Both the position numbers and the translations under genes were made by a program. Shown here one piece after another: positions 48,509 through 57,660 of a stretch of DNA of 64,000 nt (its first letter is position 1; the number at the start of each line of letters is the position of its first letter). The notes below the pieces were generated by a model. That model saw nothing but the letters and a program-made list of their open reading frames with translations, searched no databases and had not been told where the DNA came from. Source of the stretch: Orbaceae bacterium BiB (GTDB lineage: Bacteria > Pseudomonadota > Gammaproteobacteria > Enterobacterales > Orbaceae); the NCBI GenBank assembly GCA_036251205.1, contig CP133958.1:2861207-2925206 (forward strand), in the 5' to 3' direction.

Positions 48509-48769
48509 ATGCAAAGTAAATTCTGCCAAAGTTGTGGTATGCCAATGGGTGAAACTAATGAATTATATGGTAATAACAGTGACGGTACTCAAAGTCAGGA
48601 TTACTGTTCATATTGCTATAGTCATGGGCAATTTAGTTATGATTGTTCTATGCAAGAGATGATTAATCTCTGCACACCACATATGTTAAAAAATAATCCT
48701 ACAATGACTGAGGAACAAGCAAAAAGTATGATGGGGCAATTTTTTCCAACCTTAAAGCGTTGGCAATAA
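48509..48769 (+). CDS. putative zinc-ribbon protein
   Basis: 86 residues with FCQSCGMPMG and YCSYCYSHGQF, two CxxC knuckles, then a short helical tail (EEQAKSMMGQFFPTLKRWQ). This is the small putative zinc ribbon family often found beside YafY-type regulators. The ATG follows AAGGA at ideal spacing. Role unknown. An overlapping frame at 48432-48662 is out of phase and lacks these motifs. Confidence 0.85.
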   Translation: MQSKFCQSCGMPMGETNELYGNNSDGTQSQDYCSYCYSHGQFSYDCSMQEMINLCTPHMLKNNPTMTEEQAKSMMGQFFPTLKRWQ

Positions 48770-48778
48770 TTGACACTG

Positions 48779-48812
48779 ATAACCACTAATAACGAACATT
48801 ATTAGTGGTTAT
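48779..48812. terminator. bidirectional hairpin between convergent genes
   Basis: Perfect 14-bp stem ATAACCACTAATAA / TTATTAGTGGTTAT with a 6-base loop. No long U tract on either side, but its placement between convergent stops fits termination. Confidence 0.6.
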
Positions 48813-48822
48813 TGAGATGTGA

Positions 48823-50064
48823 TTAACTACCTTGTTTTTGACTAAATTCAATATAGTCTAATATGGTGTAAAGATAGTTTTTACCTGATAGCCGATTTAA
48901 GCCACCTTGGCTACAGACAATTTCATTATATTGTTGAACATGATCAACACGAATGCTAGGACCATAGACTGCAATTGGTACAGGTTCACCGGTATGCTCT
49001 TTGACTTCACAAGGTGTTGAGTGGTCAGCGGCGAGTGCAATATAGGTTGATTCAGGTAAATCAGCGAGTATTTTACCGACCAGTTTATCAAAGGCTTCAA
49101 TCGCAACCACTTTATTTTCTGGTAGATTATCATGTCCAGCTAAGTCAGTCGCTTTAATATGAACAAAAACGACATCATGATCTTTAATTGCCTTTAGTGT
49201 CATCTCTGCTTTTAGGGCAAAATTAGACCCAGCATTAGCCGAGAAAGAGGGGTGAGTAATAGGTTCTATACCTAATAAATTTGCAACACCCAATACCGTC
49301 GTTTCACCCGCGATACAACAGGCTTTAATACCATAACGCTCGGTCACTGATGCAATCGCTTTATATTGCCCAGGGCCCCTTGTTAAGATAAAGTTAGCTG
49401 GTAATAATCCTTTAGCTTGTCGCTCAAGATTAATTGGATGCTGTTTCAAAATCTGATGACTTTTTTCAAGGAATATATTGAGGGCATCACGCGTTCGTCT
49501 GGCTTTATCGCAATCAACTTTAGCTTCTATTTTTTGGTAGCTAAGGCCTTCTTGTGGTAATTTTGGATCAGAATCGGTAATGTGTTCACTCAGGTTTTCA
49601 CCACGTAGGATTAATACCGCACGATGTTCCGTTGCTGGTTTAAAATAAACCGTAATGTTATTACCAAGATCCATTTTGTTAACTGCATTAGCTAACTCAT
49701 CTGTCAACTCATTAATTCGACCAGCTCGACGATCAATTACAATACCTTTATCATCGATGGTCGCAAAATTACAACGAAAAATAATATCACCGCTTTCAAT
49801 GGCCATATCTATTCCAGCTGCTTCAATAGGACCCCGTCCCATATATTCGCTAATTTCACCGCCGAATAGAATTAAGTGCCCCATATCTGTACCGACAGGA
49901 ATACCTGGCCCAATAAGATCCATCATTCCAGTAATACCTTGTGCTGCAACTTTATCTAAATTTGGTGTATGTGCTTTTTGCAATGGTGTTAATCCACCAA
50001 ATTGCGGAATTGGGCGGTCGCCCAATCCATCAGCTATAGCAATAATTGCTTTTCTATGACTCAT
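48823..50064 (-). CDS. archaeal-type 2,3-bisphosphoglycerate-independent phosphoglycerate mutase-like enzyme
   Basis: 413 residues of the alkaline-phosphatase superfamily, matching the archaeal aPGAM branch rather than bacterial GpmI (~510): IIAIADGLGDRPIPQFGGLTPLQKAHTPNLDKVAAQG, GPGIPVGTDMGHLILFGG, RCNFATIDDKGIVIDRRAGR, VFVHIKATDLAGHDN and ALAADHSTPCEVKEHTGEPVP. Metal ligands (DG, DLAGH, DHSTP) are visible. The nucleophile position appears to be Thr59 where archaeal PGMs carry Ser (PVGSD). It is 22 bases after a DASS-family carrier gene, with a divergent LysR regulator, so it may act on an imported phosphorylated or related acid, not glycolysis (inference). Confidence 0.82.
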   Translation of the reverse strand: MSHRKAIIAIADGLGDRPIPQFGGLTPLQKAHTPNLDKVAAQGITGMMDLIGPGIPVGTDMGHLILFGGEISEYMGRGPIEAAGIDMAIESGDIIFRCNFATIDDKGIVIDRRAGRINELTDELANAVNKMDLGNNITVYFKPATEHRAVLILRGENLSEHITDSDPKLPQEGLSYQKIEAKVDCDKARRTRDALNIFLEKSHQILKQHPINLERQAKGLLPANFILTRGPGQYKAIASVTERYGIKACCIAGETTVLGVANLLGIEPITHPSFSANAGSNFALKAEMTLKAIKDHDVVFVHIKATDLAGHDNLPENKVVAIEAFDKLVGKILADLPESTYIALAADHSTPCEVKEHTGEPVPIAVYGPSIRVDHVQQYNEIVCSQGGLNRLSGKNYLYTILDYIEFSQKQGS

Positions 50065-50086
50065 TTTTCTATTCCTTATTCTATGC

Positions 50087-51568
50087 TTATCCGGTGAATA
50101 AGCCTAATACTCTAAACCAGGTGAATAGTGCGATACTAATCACGGTTGCACCAATAAAGCAGGTTACCATTGCATATTTAATCTGATCTGCAATTGAGAA
50201 GTAGCCTGTTGAGAAGTAAATCGCATTCACTTTAGAGTGCGGTGGTAAAGTGATTGTATAGGTTAATGTCATCGCTGAAGCGAGCGCTAAACCAACCGGA
50301 TCCATACCTAAACTTTTAGCTAACGCAATAAAGGATGGAATTAAAATGGTAACACGAACCGTTTTACTGGTAAAAATTAAATGACTATACATACTGATGA
50401 AAATAACGATGATATAAACCAAAGTATGATTCATATGCTCTAAACCTAATGACACCACTAATTTATTTATTAGCCATTTAGCCCCACCCGTTTTTTCTAA
50501 CGCATTACCCGCAGCATAAGCACCAGCAGCAAATAGCATAAGATCCCATTTAATATTTGCTTCTTTCCAGGTTAGTACGCCAAATCGTGGTAGTAATGAC
50601 CATGTTGCGGCAATTAAAGCTGTAATATAGACACTGATTTCAAAACCAAACCAATCTTTATGATAATCCGAGGTCGCCCATAAAAGTACTGTTGCTAAAA
50701 AGATGGTTAATGTTTTTTTCTCAATAGGTGTCCATTTACCCATATTTTTTAATTCATCTTTTAAACGACCCATGCCTTCACTGAAGTCATCGCCAGATTT
50801 AAAAGAGAATATTTTTAAACCGATAAAGAAGGTTAAAATCATGGTAATAATGGCGGTTGGCATTGCAGCGAGTAACCAATCCATATAACCAATAGAACGA
50901 CCTGTTAAATCATTAATAAAACCGACAGCAATAATATTACTTGCGGTTGCAGTCATGATCCCAGATGTAGCGACAGCATCGGCTTGAACACCTTGTAACA
51001 TCATCACTCGACCTAAGTTACTTTCACCTGGTACAGCACGATAAACTTCAAGCAAAATGATACAAATCGGAACCATCAAGGTAGCACGAGCAGTCGTCGA
51101 TGGAATGACAAATGCTAAAATAAAGTTAATAAATACCAAGATAAATAGTGTCATTTTTGGTGTTTTACCAAAATTAGTCACCATAAATAAAGCAAAGCGT
51201 CTAGCAAGGTTTGATTTAATCATTGCTGAGGTTAATACAAATGCTGACACCATTAACCAAATTACGCTATAACCTAAGGTTCCAAAGACTTTGTCTTCGC
51301 TCCATGTATTTGTCAAACACAATAGAATGACCGCAATGAGGGAGGTTAAATAAATTGGAATAGGTGTTGATACCCACATGGTTAACGCAAACATAAAGAT
51401 CGCGATAGCCTGTTGTGCTTCTCTTGGTAAACCTTCTGGTGATGGCATAAAGAAGATAATTAGAAACAGGGCTAACGCGATAAAAAAGCCATATTTATTT
51501 AAAAATGTTTTTTTCTTGGCTGGCTTTATTTTTTCGGGTGGTGCATTACTTTTATTATTTTCACTCAT
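50087..51568 (-). CDS. DASS-family anion symporter (CitT/YbhI-like)
   Basis: 493 residues with about twelve transmembrane segments; a polar cytoplasmic N-terminus rich in Lys. Family features: LPREAQQAIAIFMFALTMWVSTPIPIYLTSLIAVILL, SAFVLTSAMIKSNLARRFAL, VIPSTTARATLMVPI and the SNT-like segment near TATASNIIAVGF. Members exchange or import di- and tricarboxylates, tartrate or related anions. Operon with the aPGAM-like gene; a LysR gene lies 172 bases upstream on the other strand. Confidence 0.88.
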   Translation of the reverse strand: MSENNKSNAPPEKIKPAKKKTFLNKYGFFIALALFLIIFFMPSPEGLPREAQQAIAIFMFALTMWVSTPIPIYLTSLIAVILLCLTNTWSEDKVFGTLGYSVIWLMVSAFVLTSAMIKSNLARRFALFMVTNFGKTPKMTLFILVFINFILAFVIPSTTARATLMVPICIILLEVYRAVPGESNLGRVMMLQGVQADAVATSGIMTATASNIIAVGFINDLTGRSIGYMDWLLAAMPTAIITMILTFFIGLKIFSFKSGDDFSEGMGRLKDELKNMGKWTPIEKKTLTIFLATVLLWATSDYHKDWFGFEISVYITALIAATWSLLPRFGVLTWKEANIKWDLMLFAAGAYAAGNALEKTGGAKWLINKLVVSLGLEHMNHTLVYIIVIFISMYSHLIFTSKTVRVTILIPSFIALAKSLGMDPVGLALASAMTLTYTITLPPHSKVNAIYFSTGYFSIADQIKYAMVTCFIGATVISIALFTWFRVLGLFTG

Positions 51569-51740
51569 TGCTTTCTCCTATGAATATATATTTTTTAATT
51601 GTATAATTTTAGCTAGTTATTATTGAAAATACCGATTGCTCATATTGGTATTATCATCATATGAGAGTGACAAAAACAATTTCATTTTCTTGTGGTTATG
51701 ATAATAAAACCTTATAGATAGTATGGAATAGGATAATTAA

Positions 51741-52685
51741 ATGAATTTAGCAAGACTAAATACGTTTCTTGTACTCGCTGATTGCTTAAGCTTTTCAGAG
51801 GCTGCGGAAGTATTATATTGTTCCCAACCGGCGGTCAGTCTACATATTAAAACCTTAGAAGATGAACTTGGTTGTAAATTGTTTGATCGAATTGGCAAAA
51901 AGATTTACCTCAATGGAAAGGGTAAATCGTTTAAGCATTATGCTGAACAGATTTTACATTCATGGCAATTAGCTAAAGATGATTTAGCGGCAAGCAGTGA
52001 TAGTAATAAAGGATTTCTCACTTTTGGTGCGAGTAATTTTGTCGGTATTTATTTATTACCAATATTATTAGGTTGTTTTAATCGCTCTTATCCGCAAGTT
52101 AAAATTAACATGAATATCCGTTCGTCTAAAACATTGATTAGTAAATTGGAAAATAATGAAGTTGATTTTTTAATCTTATCGGATCGTATTGGATTTGATA
52201 ATAACTTGTATTATTCAAAAATCTTTTATCAAGATGAACAGACATTAATCGTTCCTCATAACCATCCTTTATTAGCAGAGAAAAATCCTAATCTTGACTC
52301 TTTAGCTCCTTATTCTATGCTCTGGAAACCAGAACATTCAGCAACACGTACTTTTCTAGAGCAGTCGTTGATTAATCAAGGTATGCAGGTCAATAATACC
52401 ATTGAAATAAGCAGCTTAGAGGCGATAAAACATAGTGTTATTCAAGGACTAGGTATCGCCTTTGTCTCTAAATTTTCGGTGCAGCACGAAATTGAACATG
52501 GCTTACTACATGAAATTAATCTTCCTGAGTTTAAAATGGCTCGAGGGATTAAATATGTGGTGCGTAAAGACAAGATTTTGCCAAGCTCAGCGAAAAATTT
52601 CATCCAATTATTGGATCTTCTCTCGGAAATGAAAGATATCGCTCAGTCAATGAATATTTGGCGGAGAAATAATCAAAATACTTGA
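51741..52685 (+). CDS. LysR-family transcriptional regulator
   Basis: 314 residues: winged helix at 1-60 (LNTFLVLADCLSFSEAAEVLYCSQPAVSLHIKTLEDELGCKLFDRIGKKIYL) and a substrate-binding domain (~90-295; GFLTFGASNFVGIYLLPILLGCFNRSYPQVKINMNI). Divergently placed from the DASS carrier/aPGAM pair, the usual layout for a LysR regulator of the adjacent operon. The effector is probably the carrier's substrate. Confidence 0.9.
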   Translation: MNLARLNTFLVLADCLSFSEAAEVLYCSQPAVSLHIKTLEDELGCKLFDRIGKKIYLNGKGKSFKHYAEQILHSWQLAKDDLAASSDSNKGFLTFGASNFVGIYLLPILLGCFNRSYPQVKINMNIRSSKTLISKLENNEVDFLILSDRIGFDNNLYYSKIFYQDEQTLIVPHNHPLLAEKNPNLDSLAPYSMLWKPEHSATRTFLEQSLINQGMQVNNTIEISSLEAIKHSVIQGLGIAFVSKFSVQHEIEHGLLHEINLPEFKMARGIKYVVRKDKILPSSAKNFIQLLDLLSEMKDIAQSMNIWRRNNQNT

Positions 52686-52838
52686 GGCATAATATCATTG
52701 TTTAAGCCGTATTAGTCTGGTTTATACTATGGATGCTAATTCTGTTAAAAGTATTCTATTAACGGGTGTGTTTAAAGTGCTCGAAAATAATTTAGATTAC
52801 GTTAATCTAAATAATAGTATTTATTTTAATCAAAATCA

Positions 52839-52866
52839 TTGCTAACTGATTAATTATTGATATAAT
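52839..52866 (+). promoter_or_regulatory. promoter of membrane-protein paralogue 2
   Basis: TTGCTA (52839-52844) and TATAAT (52861-52866), spacing 16, matching the promoter at 37418-37445 in boxes, spacing and several flanking bases (GATATAATT). Confidence 0.65.
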
Positions 52867-52900
52867 TCAAGCACTTTTTTATAGGAAAGCGACAATTAAA

Positions 52901-53962
52901 ATGAATAATGATGAACTCTCTTTTAATCCGACAAATAGCGGAATACACCGGCCTCAATCTTTAATCCAATTACCTATTATATTTGCTTTAATAACCGTTT
53001 TTTGCTCGATCATTTTATCAACATTTTACTATCTAAGTTATAGTCGTATAGCACACGATGATTATATTTCTACCTGGTACTTATTCAACTTTTTAGGTAA
53101 TGGGGTCATTAATCAAATCGTTAATTATTCAATATTCTATTTTTGTATTGGATTTATTATGTGTATTGATCAAAAACTGCATCAAGTTACATTACGTAAT
53201 GTATTGTTTCTTTTTGTGATTAGTATCATCAATACGATTATTGATGCCTTTATTTCGATTGGATATTCACAGTTTTATCTATTATTAAGAGAATATTTCG
53301 ACTTAACGTATTCTCAGATTAGCATCATTTCACCAATAATGGGTATTTTTGTGAGTGTTATTAAATTACTTATTTTGATCGGCTTATTTAAACTGATGGG
53401 ATCGATTAATCGCAATGAGCAACAAGCTTATGTCATGCCTCAAGCAAACCATCGTGATTTTTTTGCCTTCCTATTTACGACGATATTCTGTTTACCATCA
53501 ATGATGATTTTATTGCCATTATTACCTTCGATGATATCAGGTTTTCTATATAGTTATATCGGATTTAATTTTTTAGATACCAATTTATTGATGACGCTTA
53601 ATGCATTATTAGCACCAACATTATTAACCTTCTTTTCGATAGCGATTAGTTTTATTATCATCTATTTCTCGGTAAAAAGTTGTTTTATTCGCGAATTTAA
53701 TACTATTCCACTTAAACTATTGTTGAAAGCGGTTGGCTGGGCTTATCTATACTTAATTTTATTTAATATTGTTATAAATATTATTTATTTTGTCATTAGC
53801 TTTAGTATTGTCTCGAGTATGCACAGTTATAGTTTAGCGCCTACAGCAATCATGTTAGTTATGTTACTTTCAGTAGTTTTTGTTGTGGCCAGTATTGTTG
53901 GTATGGTTATGTTCACCCGTAAAGCGGTACGTAAGTATTTTAGCCAGTACAATGCTATTTAA
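52901..53962 (+). CDS. polytopic membrane protein of unknown function (paralogue of 37480-38532)
   Basis: 353 residues, similar along its whole length to the 350-residue protein at 37480-38532, with about eight transmembrane segments. Shared elements include HRPQSLIQLPIIFAL, VINQIVNYSIFYFC, IREFNTIPLKLLLKAVGWAYLYLI and SSMHSY. Both end in a basic RKA...YFS tail. Not recognised as a named family. Single gene with its own promoter and a strong terminator. Confidence 0.7.
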   Translation: MNNDELSFNPTNSGIHRPQSLIQLPIIFALITVFCSIILSTFYYLSYSRIAHDDYISTWYLFNFLGNGVINQIVNYSIFYFCIGFIMCIDQKLHQVTLRNVLFLFVISIINTIIDAFISIGYSQFYLLLREYFDLTYSQISIISPIMGIFVSVIKLLILIGLFKLMGSINRNEQQAYVMPQANHRDFFAFLFTTIFCLPSMMILLPLLPSMISGFLYSYIGFNFLDTNLLMTLNALLAPTLLTFFSIAISFIIIYFSVKSCFIREFNTIPLKLLLKAVGWAYLYLILFNIVINIIYFVISFSIVSSMHSYSLAPTAIMLVMLLSVVFVVASIVGMVMFTRKAVRKYFSQYNAI

Positions 53963-53975
53963 TTAATAGATTATT

Positions 53976-54012
53976 AAAGCCAAATAGATACTGCTATTTG
54001 GCTTTTTTATTT
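53976..54012 (+). terminator. terminator of membrane-protein paralogue 2
   Basis: Perfect 12-bp stem AAAGCCAAATAG / CTATTTGGCTTT with a 6-base loop and a following T run. Classic intrinsic terminator. Confidence 0.9.
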
Positions 54013-54347
54013 TTTGTATTTATTAAATTAAAACGGATTTTGGTATTTTCTAAATCATCTAACTTCAAAATATCAATGAGTTTAATCACACAATTTCTCC
54101 CTTATTTTTTCACTAAATATGAGTGTAAATCTTGTTCATCATATCACTCTTAAATTACCCAACGAACCGCAAATTTTAATTTAATTCGTAGTCGTGAAAA
54201 TATTAAATATCATTAATAAAAGATTTCGATCATCAATAGCAATTCGCCAATAAAAAATACTCCCCATAAAATTACTGTCATATTTTATTGATACATTAAG
54301 TCAGTTTTTTATCTAAATTTTAATAAGTTAATAACATAAGGCTTAAT
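54013..54347. other. intergenic region upstream of autotransporter
   Basis: About 335 AT-rich bases without a supported gene; should contain the autotransporter promoter. No PHO box like that of phoA was found here. Confidence 0.4.
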
Positions 54348-56417
54348 ATGAAATTAAAAACTTTATCTAAAATCATCACCAGCTTAATTGTCGTCAGTGT
54401 CAGTTACCAAAGCTATGCAGCAGACGTTGCTAATCGAACGATTAATGCGACTAAATTATTAAGGAATTTTAGTACATTAAATAACTCAGTAACGGGGCAA
54501 GAAATTTTAAGGCAAAATTTAGCGACCACATTAGCCGTCAACAATAATTCCAGTGAGGCACAAAGACAACAAGCGATTTATGATAATACCCTTGCCGGGC
54601 TAGTGGGATCGATGAGTAACGGATTATTAGTTGCTGATGCAATGGGACCCACGATGAGTAAAATCTATGCAGAACAAAATAGTATTGAACGCAATTATAC
54701 TGCAAAAACATTCTCACCAAACTTTCAAAATTTATTTCTTCAAGTTAACTCTTTTATTCAAATTGAATCTGGGTTTGCCAAAAACTATTTAGCCAATGGT
54801 ACCTCTGATGGCAAAACGATTTATCTGGATAATTTTCTACCCAGTGGCGGAATACAAAATGTTTATGATGCCGCATATCATCCATTAGATGAATACAAAA
54901 ACCCATCAGGGAACTCGCGACCAATTCAAGTTGTTGCAGGAAAAGATCCTCAAACCGATGGTAAGGTAGAAAGCTTTACAGGTAACGATTTTTTTGGTGA
55001 TCAAACTGACTCTTCAAAGGATATTTTACCTACTGTATCAAGTAATGCTTCTTTTCCAAGTGGGCACTCTGCTTTTGGCTTTACCTCTACGTTATTATTT
55101 GCCCAATTATTACCCGAAAAATTTCAAGATTTTGCATTACGGGGCTCTGAATATGGTAATAGTCGGGTCACATTAGGTGTTCATTATGCTTTGGATGTGA
55201 TTGGTGCTCGGATCATGACGACTTATACCGTTGCGCAAATTTTAAATAATAATCCTGACTATCTGAATCAAAATATTTCGATGTTAGGCAATACAATACA
55301 GACCTCCGGTGATTTTAAAACGTTACTGAACAATGCTCAAAAAGATCTGCGTAATATGCTAGAAGCCGGTTGTAATGCATCGATCGCTGATTGTATGGCA
55401 AAAGATGAACCCCTATCTAAAGAGCAACTTGATAAAAATAGGGCAGATTATCGTTATCGATTGACTTATGGCCTAGATCCTATTGGGGATACAACCTTAG
55501 CTGCTGTAGTTCCAGAGGGGGCCGAAGTGCTTATCGAAAGTCGTTTTCCATATTTAACAGTAGCACAACGACGTGAAGTGATCGCAACAACGGAGATAGA
55601 ATCAGGTCATGCATTAGATGATGGTTCTGGTTGGGCCAGAATCAACCTATTTGATGCGGCGGGTGGATATGGTTCAATTAATGGCACCGTGAGTATTAAT
55701 ATGAATGCTGATGACGGTGGATTTAGTGCTTATGATGTTTGGAATAATGATATTGCTGGTAGTGGTAGTTTTGAAAAAAATGGCACCGGGACATTAGAGT
55801 TATCGGGAAATAATACATTTAATGGTTCAACAACGGTTAATGAGGGGACACTTGTTGTCTCAGGTAGTTTAGAAAATTCCAATATTACCGTTGCAGATCA
55901 GGGCACTATTTCTGGTAATGGTAAAATTGGTAATTTAATATTAAATGATCAGGCAACTTATGCGGTGGATCTTAATCCTAATTCGGTAAATCAGGGATTA
56001 AACTCAAGCGGAACAATCTCATTAAATGACAATACCGTTAAGGTAAATTTAGCTAATTTTAGTAATATTGGGGCCGTATTAGGTCAATCATATCAAATAC
56101 TTTCTGCAACGAACGGTATTACTGGGCAAATTGCCAATATTGCAAATCAGTATCAATTTATTGATTCAAGTTTATCGCAAAGTACCAATGATATTCGTGT
56201 TGCATTTAATCGTAATGCTAAAAAGTTTGCTGATATTGCAGGTAATATAAACCAATCTTCAATTTCGAATACGATTGAAAATCTCAATACTAGCAATCCA
56301 CTTTACAATACCGTTATTGGTAGTTCGACGACTCAATCATCTGATATTAGACAGCTCTATACTGAATTATCAGGACAGGTTTATGCTGATGTTTTTTCAT
56401 CTTTACTTAATGAAAGC
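54348..56417 (+). pseudogene. autotransporter with PAP2/class A acid phosphatase passenger, 5' part (IS-truncated)
   Basis: 690 residues up to the insertion; the IS supplies the stop codon (TGA 56418-56420). Signal peptide to ~residue 25. The phosphatase triad is complete: K-x6-RP (KNPSGNSRP, ~184-192), PSGH (~236-239) and SR-x5-H-x3-D (SRVTLGVHYALD, ~272-283). From ~460 a beta-helix with an autotransporter-associated repeat (GSFEKNGTGTLELSGNNTFNGSTTVNEGTLVVSG) leads to a linker ending SSLLNES. Joined to 57661-58563 the frame reads through (SSLLNES-RYSRDLINNRL), giving ~990 residues. As it stands the phosphatase could be exported but not anchored at the surface. Confidence 0.88.
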
Positions 56418-56486
56418 TGATCCTCGCCAAAAAAATAGACAAATGTCACCTCTATGATATAAATAAAAATCATAGGAGAACATATC

Positions 56487-56768
56487 ATGGTCAAAAAATT
56501 CAGTACTGAGTTCAAACAACAATCAGTTGATTATGCCTTATCGAATGCTCATCTTTCGCTAGCCGATATTGCAAATCACCTTGGCATTGGTCAATCAACC
56601 CTTGATAGATGGGTAAGGCAAATCAATCCAGGTAAAACCAGTAAACGCGAGTTAACGGCTGAGCAGCAAAAAATTATCGCTCTAGAAAAAGAAAATAAAG
56701 AACTGAAAATGGCGAATGAAATCCTAAAAAAGGCGCATGTGTACTTCATCAACCATCCAAGTCGGTGA
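56487..56768 (+). CDS. IS3-family OrfA (copy 1)
   Basis: 93 residues with a helix-turn-helix (LADIANHLGIGQSTLDRWVRQI) and a C-terminal leucine-zipper-like helix (IALEKENKELKMANEILKKA). Binds the IS ends. The ribosome site AGGAGA precedes the ATG. The slippery heptamer A_AAA_AAG at 56726-56732 is in the proper phase for -1 frameshifting; the -1 frame is open from there into orfB, giving a predicted OrfAB transposase of 384 residues. Confidence 0.95.
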   Translation: MVKKFSTEFKQQSVDYALSNAHLSLADIANHLGIGQSTLDRWVRQINPGKTSKRELTAEQQKIIALEKENKELKMANEILKKAHVYFINHPSR

Positions 56769-57640
56769 AGTACAAGTATATGAAACTGTATTTATCGTCG
56801 TATCCGGTACGTTTAACCTGTTGCCTATTAAACGTCAGCGTGCCCGGTTATTACGCTTGGTTAAAACGCACACCGAAATCACAGCCGCTGATTGATAACG
56901 TCAAGGCACTCTATTGGCGGCATAAAGCGCGTTTGGGTGCACCAAGCTTAGTACACGATATCCGAGATGAGGGCTATGATGTCTCAGAAAGAACAGTAAG
57001 TCGAGTATTACAAAAATTAGGCTTACGAAGTAAAGTCGCCCGTAAATTTAACTATCTAGCAGCGCCAAGCCTATCTCATGATGTAGCGCCAAATACATTA
57101 GATAGACAGTTTAATCCTGATAAACCGAATCGTGTTTGGGTGACCGATATCACGTATATCAAAACCGGTGAAGGCTGGCTATACCTTTGTGTGATTATTG
57201 ATTTATTCGGGCGAAAAGTGATTGGACGACAAACGAGCTCGCGGATTGATAGGCACTTAGTCTGTAACACACTCAAAAATGCCTTATTCCGTCGTCAGTT
57301 TCCAAAGGGTGTATTACTTCACAGCGACCGAGGAAGCCAATATTGCAGTGCTGATTTTAAGCGATTATTGTTACAGTATGGACTTAGTCAAAGTATGAGT
57401 CGAGCAGGCAATTGTTGGGATAATGCGGTAGCTGAAAGTTTTTTTCATACATTAAAAACGCACATTATTCATGGTTGTGATTACAAAACTCGGGAGGATG
57501 CGAATAAAGCCCTATTTGAATATATTGAAATCTATTATAATCGTGTTCGTCGTCATTCAACTAATGGTTGGATATCGCCTCAGCAATATGAAAATCAGTA
57601 TTATCTAAATAACACATTTATAGAGGCGAGCACTGTCTAA
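56765..57640 (+). CDS. IS3-family OrfB, DDE transposase (copy 1)
   Basis: 291 residues from a GTG overlapping the orfA stop by four bases; it may start only through frameshifting as OrfAB. Integrase core rve with the DDE residues in VWVTDITYI, LLHSDRGSQY and NCWDNAVAESFFHTLKTH. The stop codon lies inside the right terminal repeat. Confidence 0.95.
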   Translation: MKYKYMKLYLSSYPVRLTCCLLNVSVPGYYAWLKRTPKSQPLIDNVKALYWRHKARLGAPSLVHDIRDEGYDVSERTVSRVLQKLGLRSKVARKFNYLAAPSLSHDVAPNTLDRQFNPDKPNRVWVTDITYIKTGEGWLYLCVIIDLFGRKVIGRQTSSRIDRHLVCNTLKNALFRRQFPKGVLLHSDRGSQYCSADFKRLLLQYGLSQSMSRAGNCWDNAVAESFFHTLKTHIIHGCDYKTREDANKALFEYIEIYYNRVRRHSTNGWISPQQYENQYYLNNTFIEASTV

Positions 57641-57660
57641 TATTTTGGCGAGGATCAAGC

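Larger units (their letters stand above)
56418..57657 (+). mobile_element. IS3-family insertion sequence, copy 1 (in autotransporter)
   Basis: 1240 bp bounded by 24-bp imperfect terminal inverted repeats (22/24 identical), beginning TGATCCTCGCCAAAA at each end. Flanked by 3-bp direct repeats AGC (56415-56417 and 57658-57660), the target duplication. Carries orfA and orfB in -1 phase. The predicted proteins are identical in all three copies. Confidence 0.97.

Noticed and set aside
48432..48662. 76-residue plus-strand frame before the zinc-ribbon gene
   Set aside because: It overlaps the zinc-ribbon gene out of phase, has no ribosome site and no family features.
49655..50059. 134-residue plus-strand frame
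   Set aside because: It is an antisense shadow of the aPGAM-like gene, whose motifs are clear on the minus strand.
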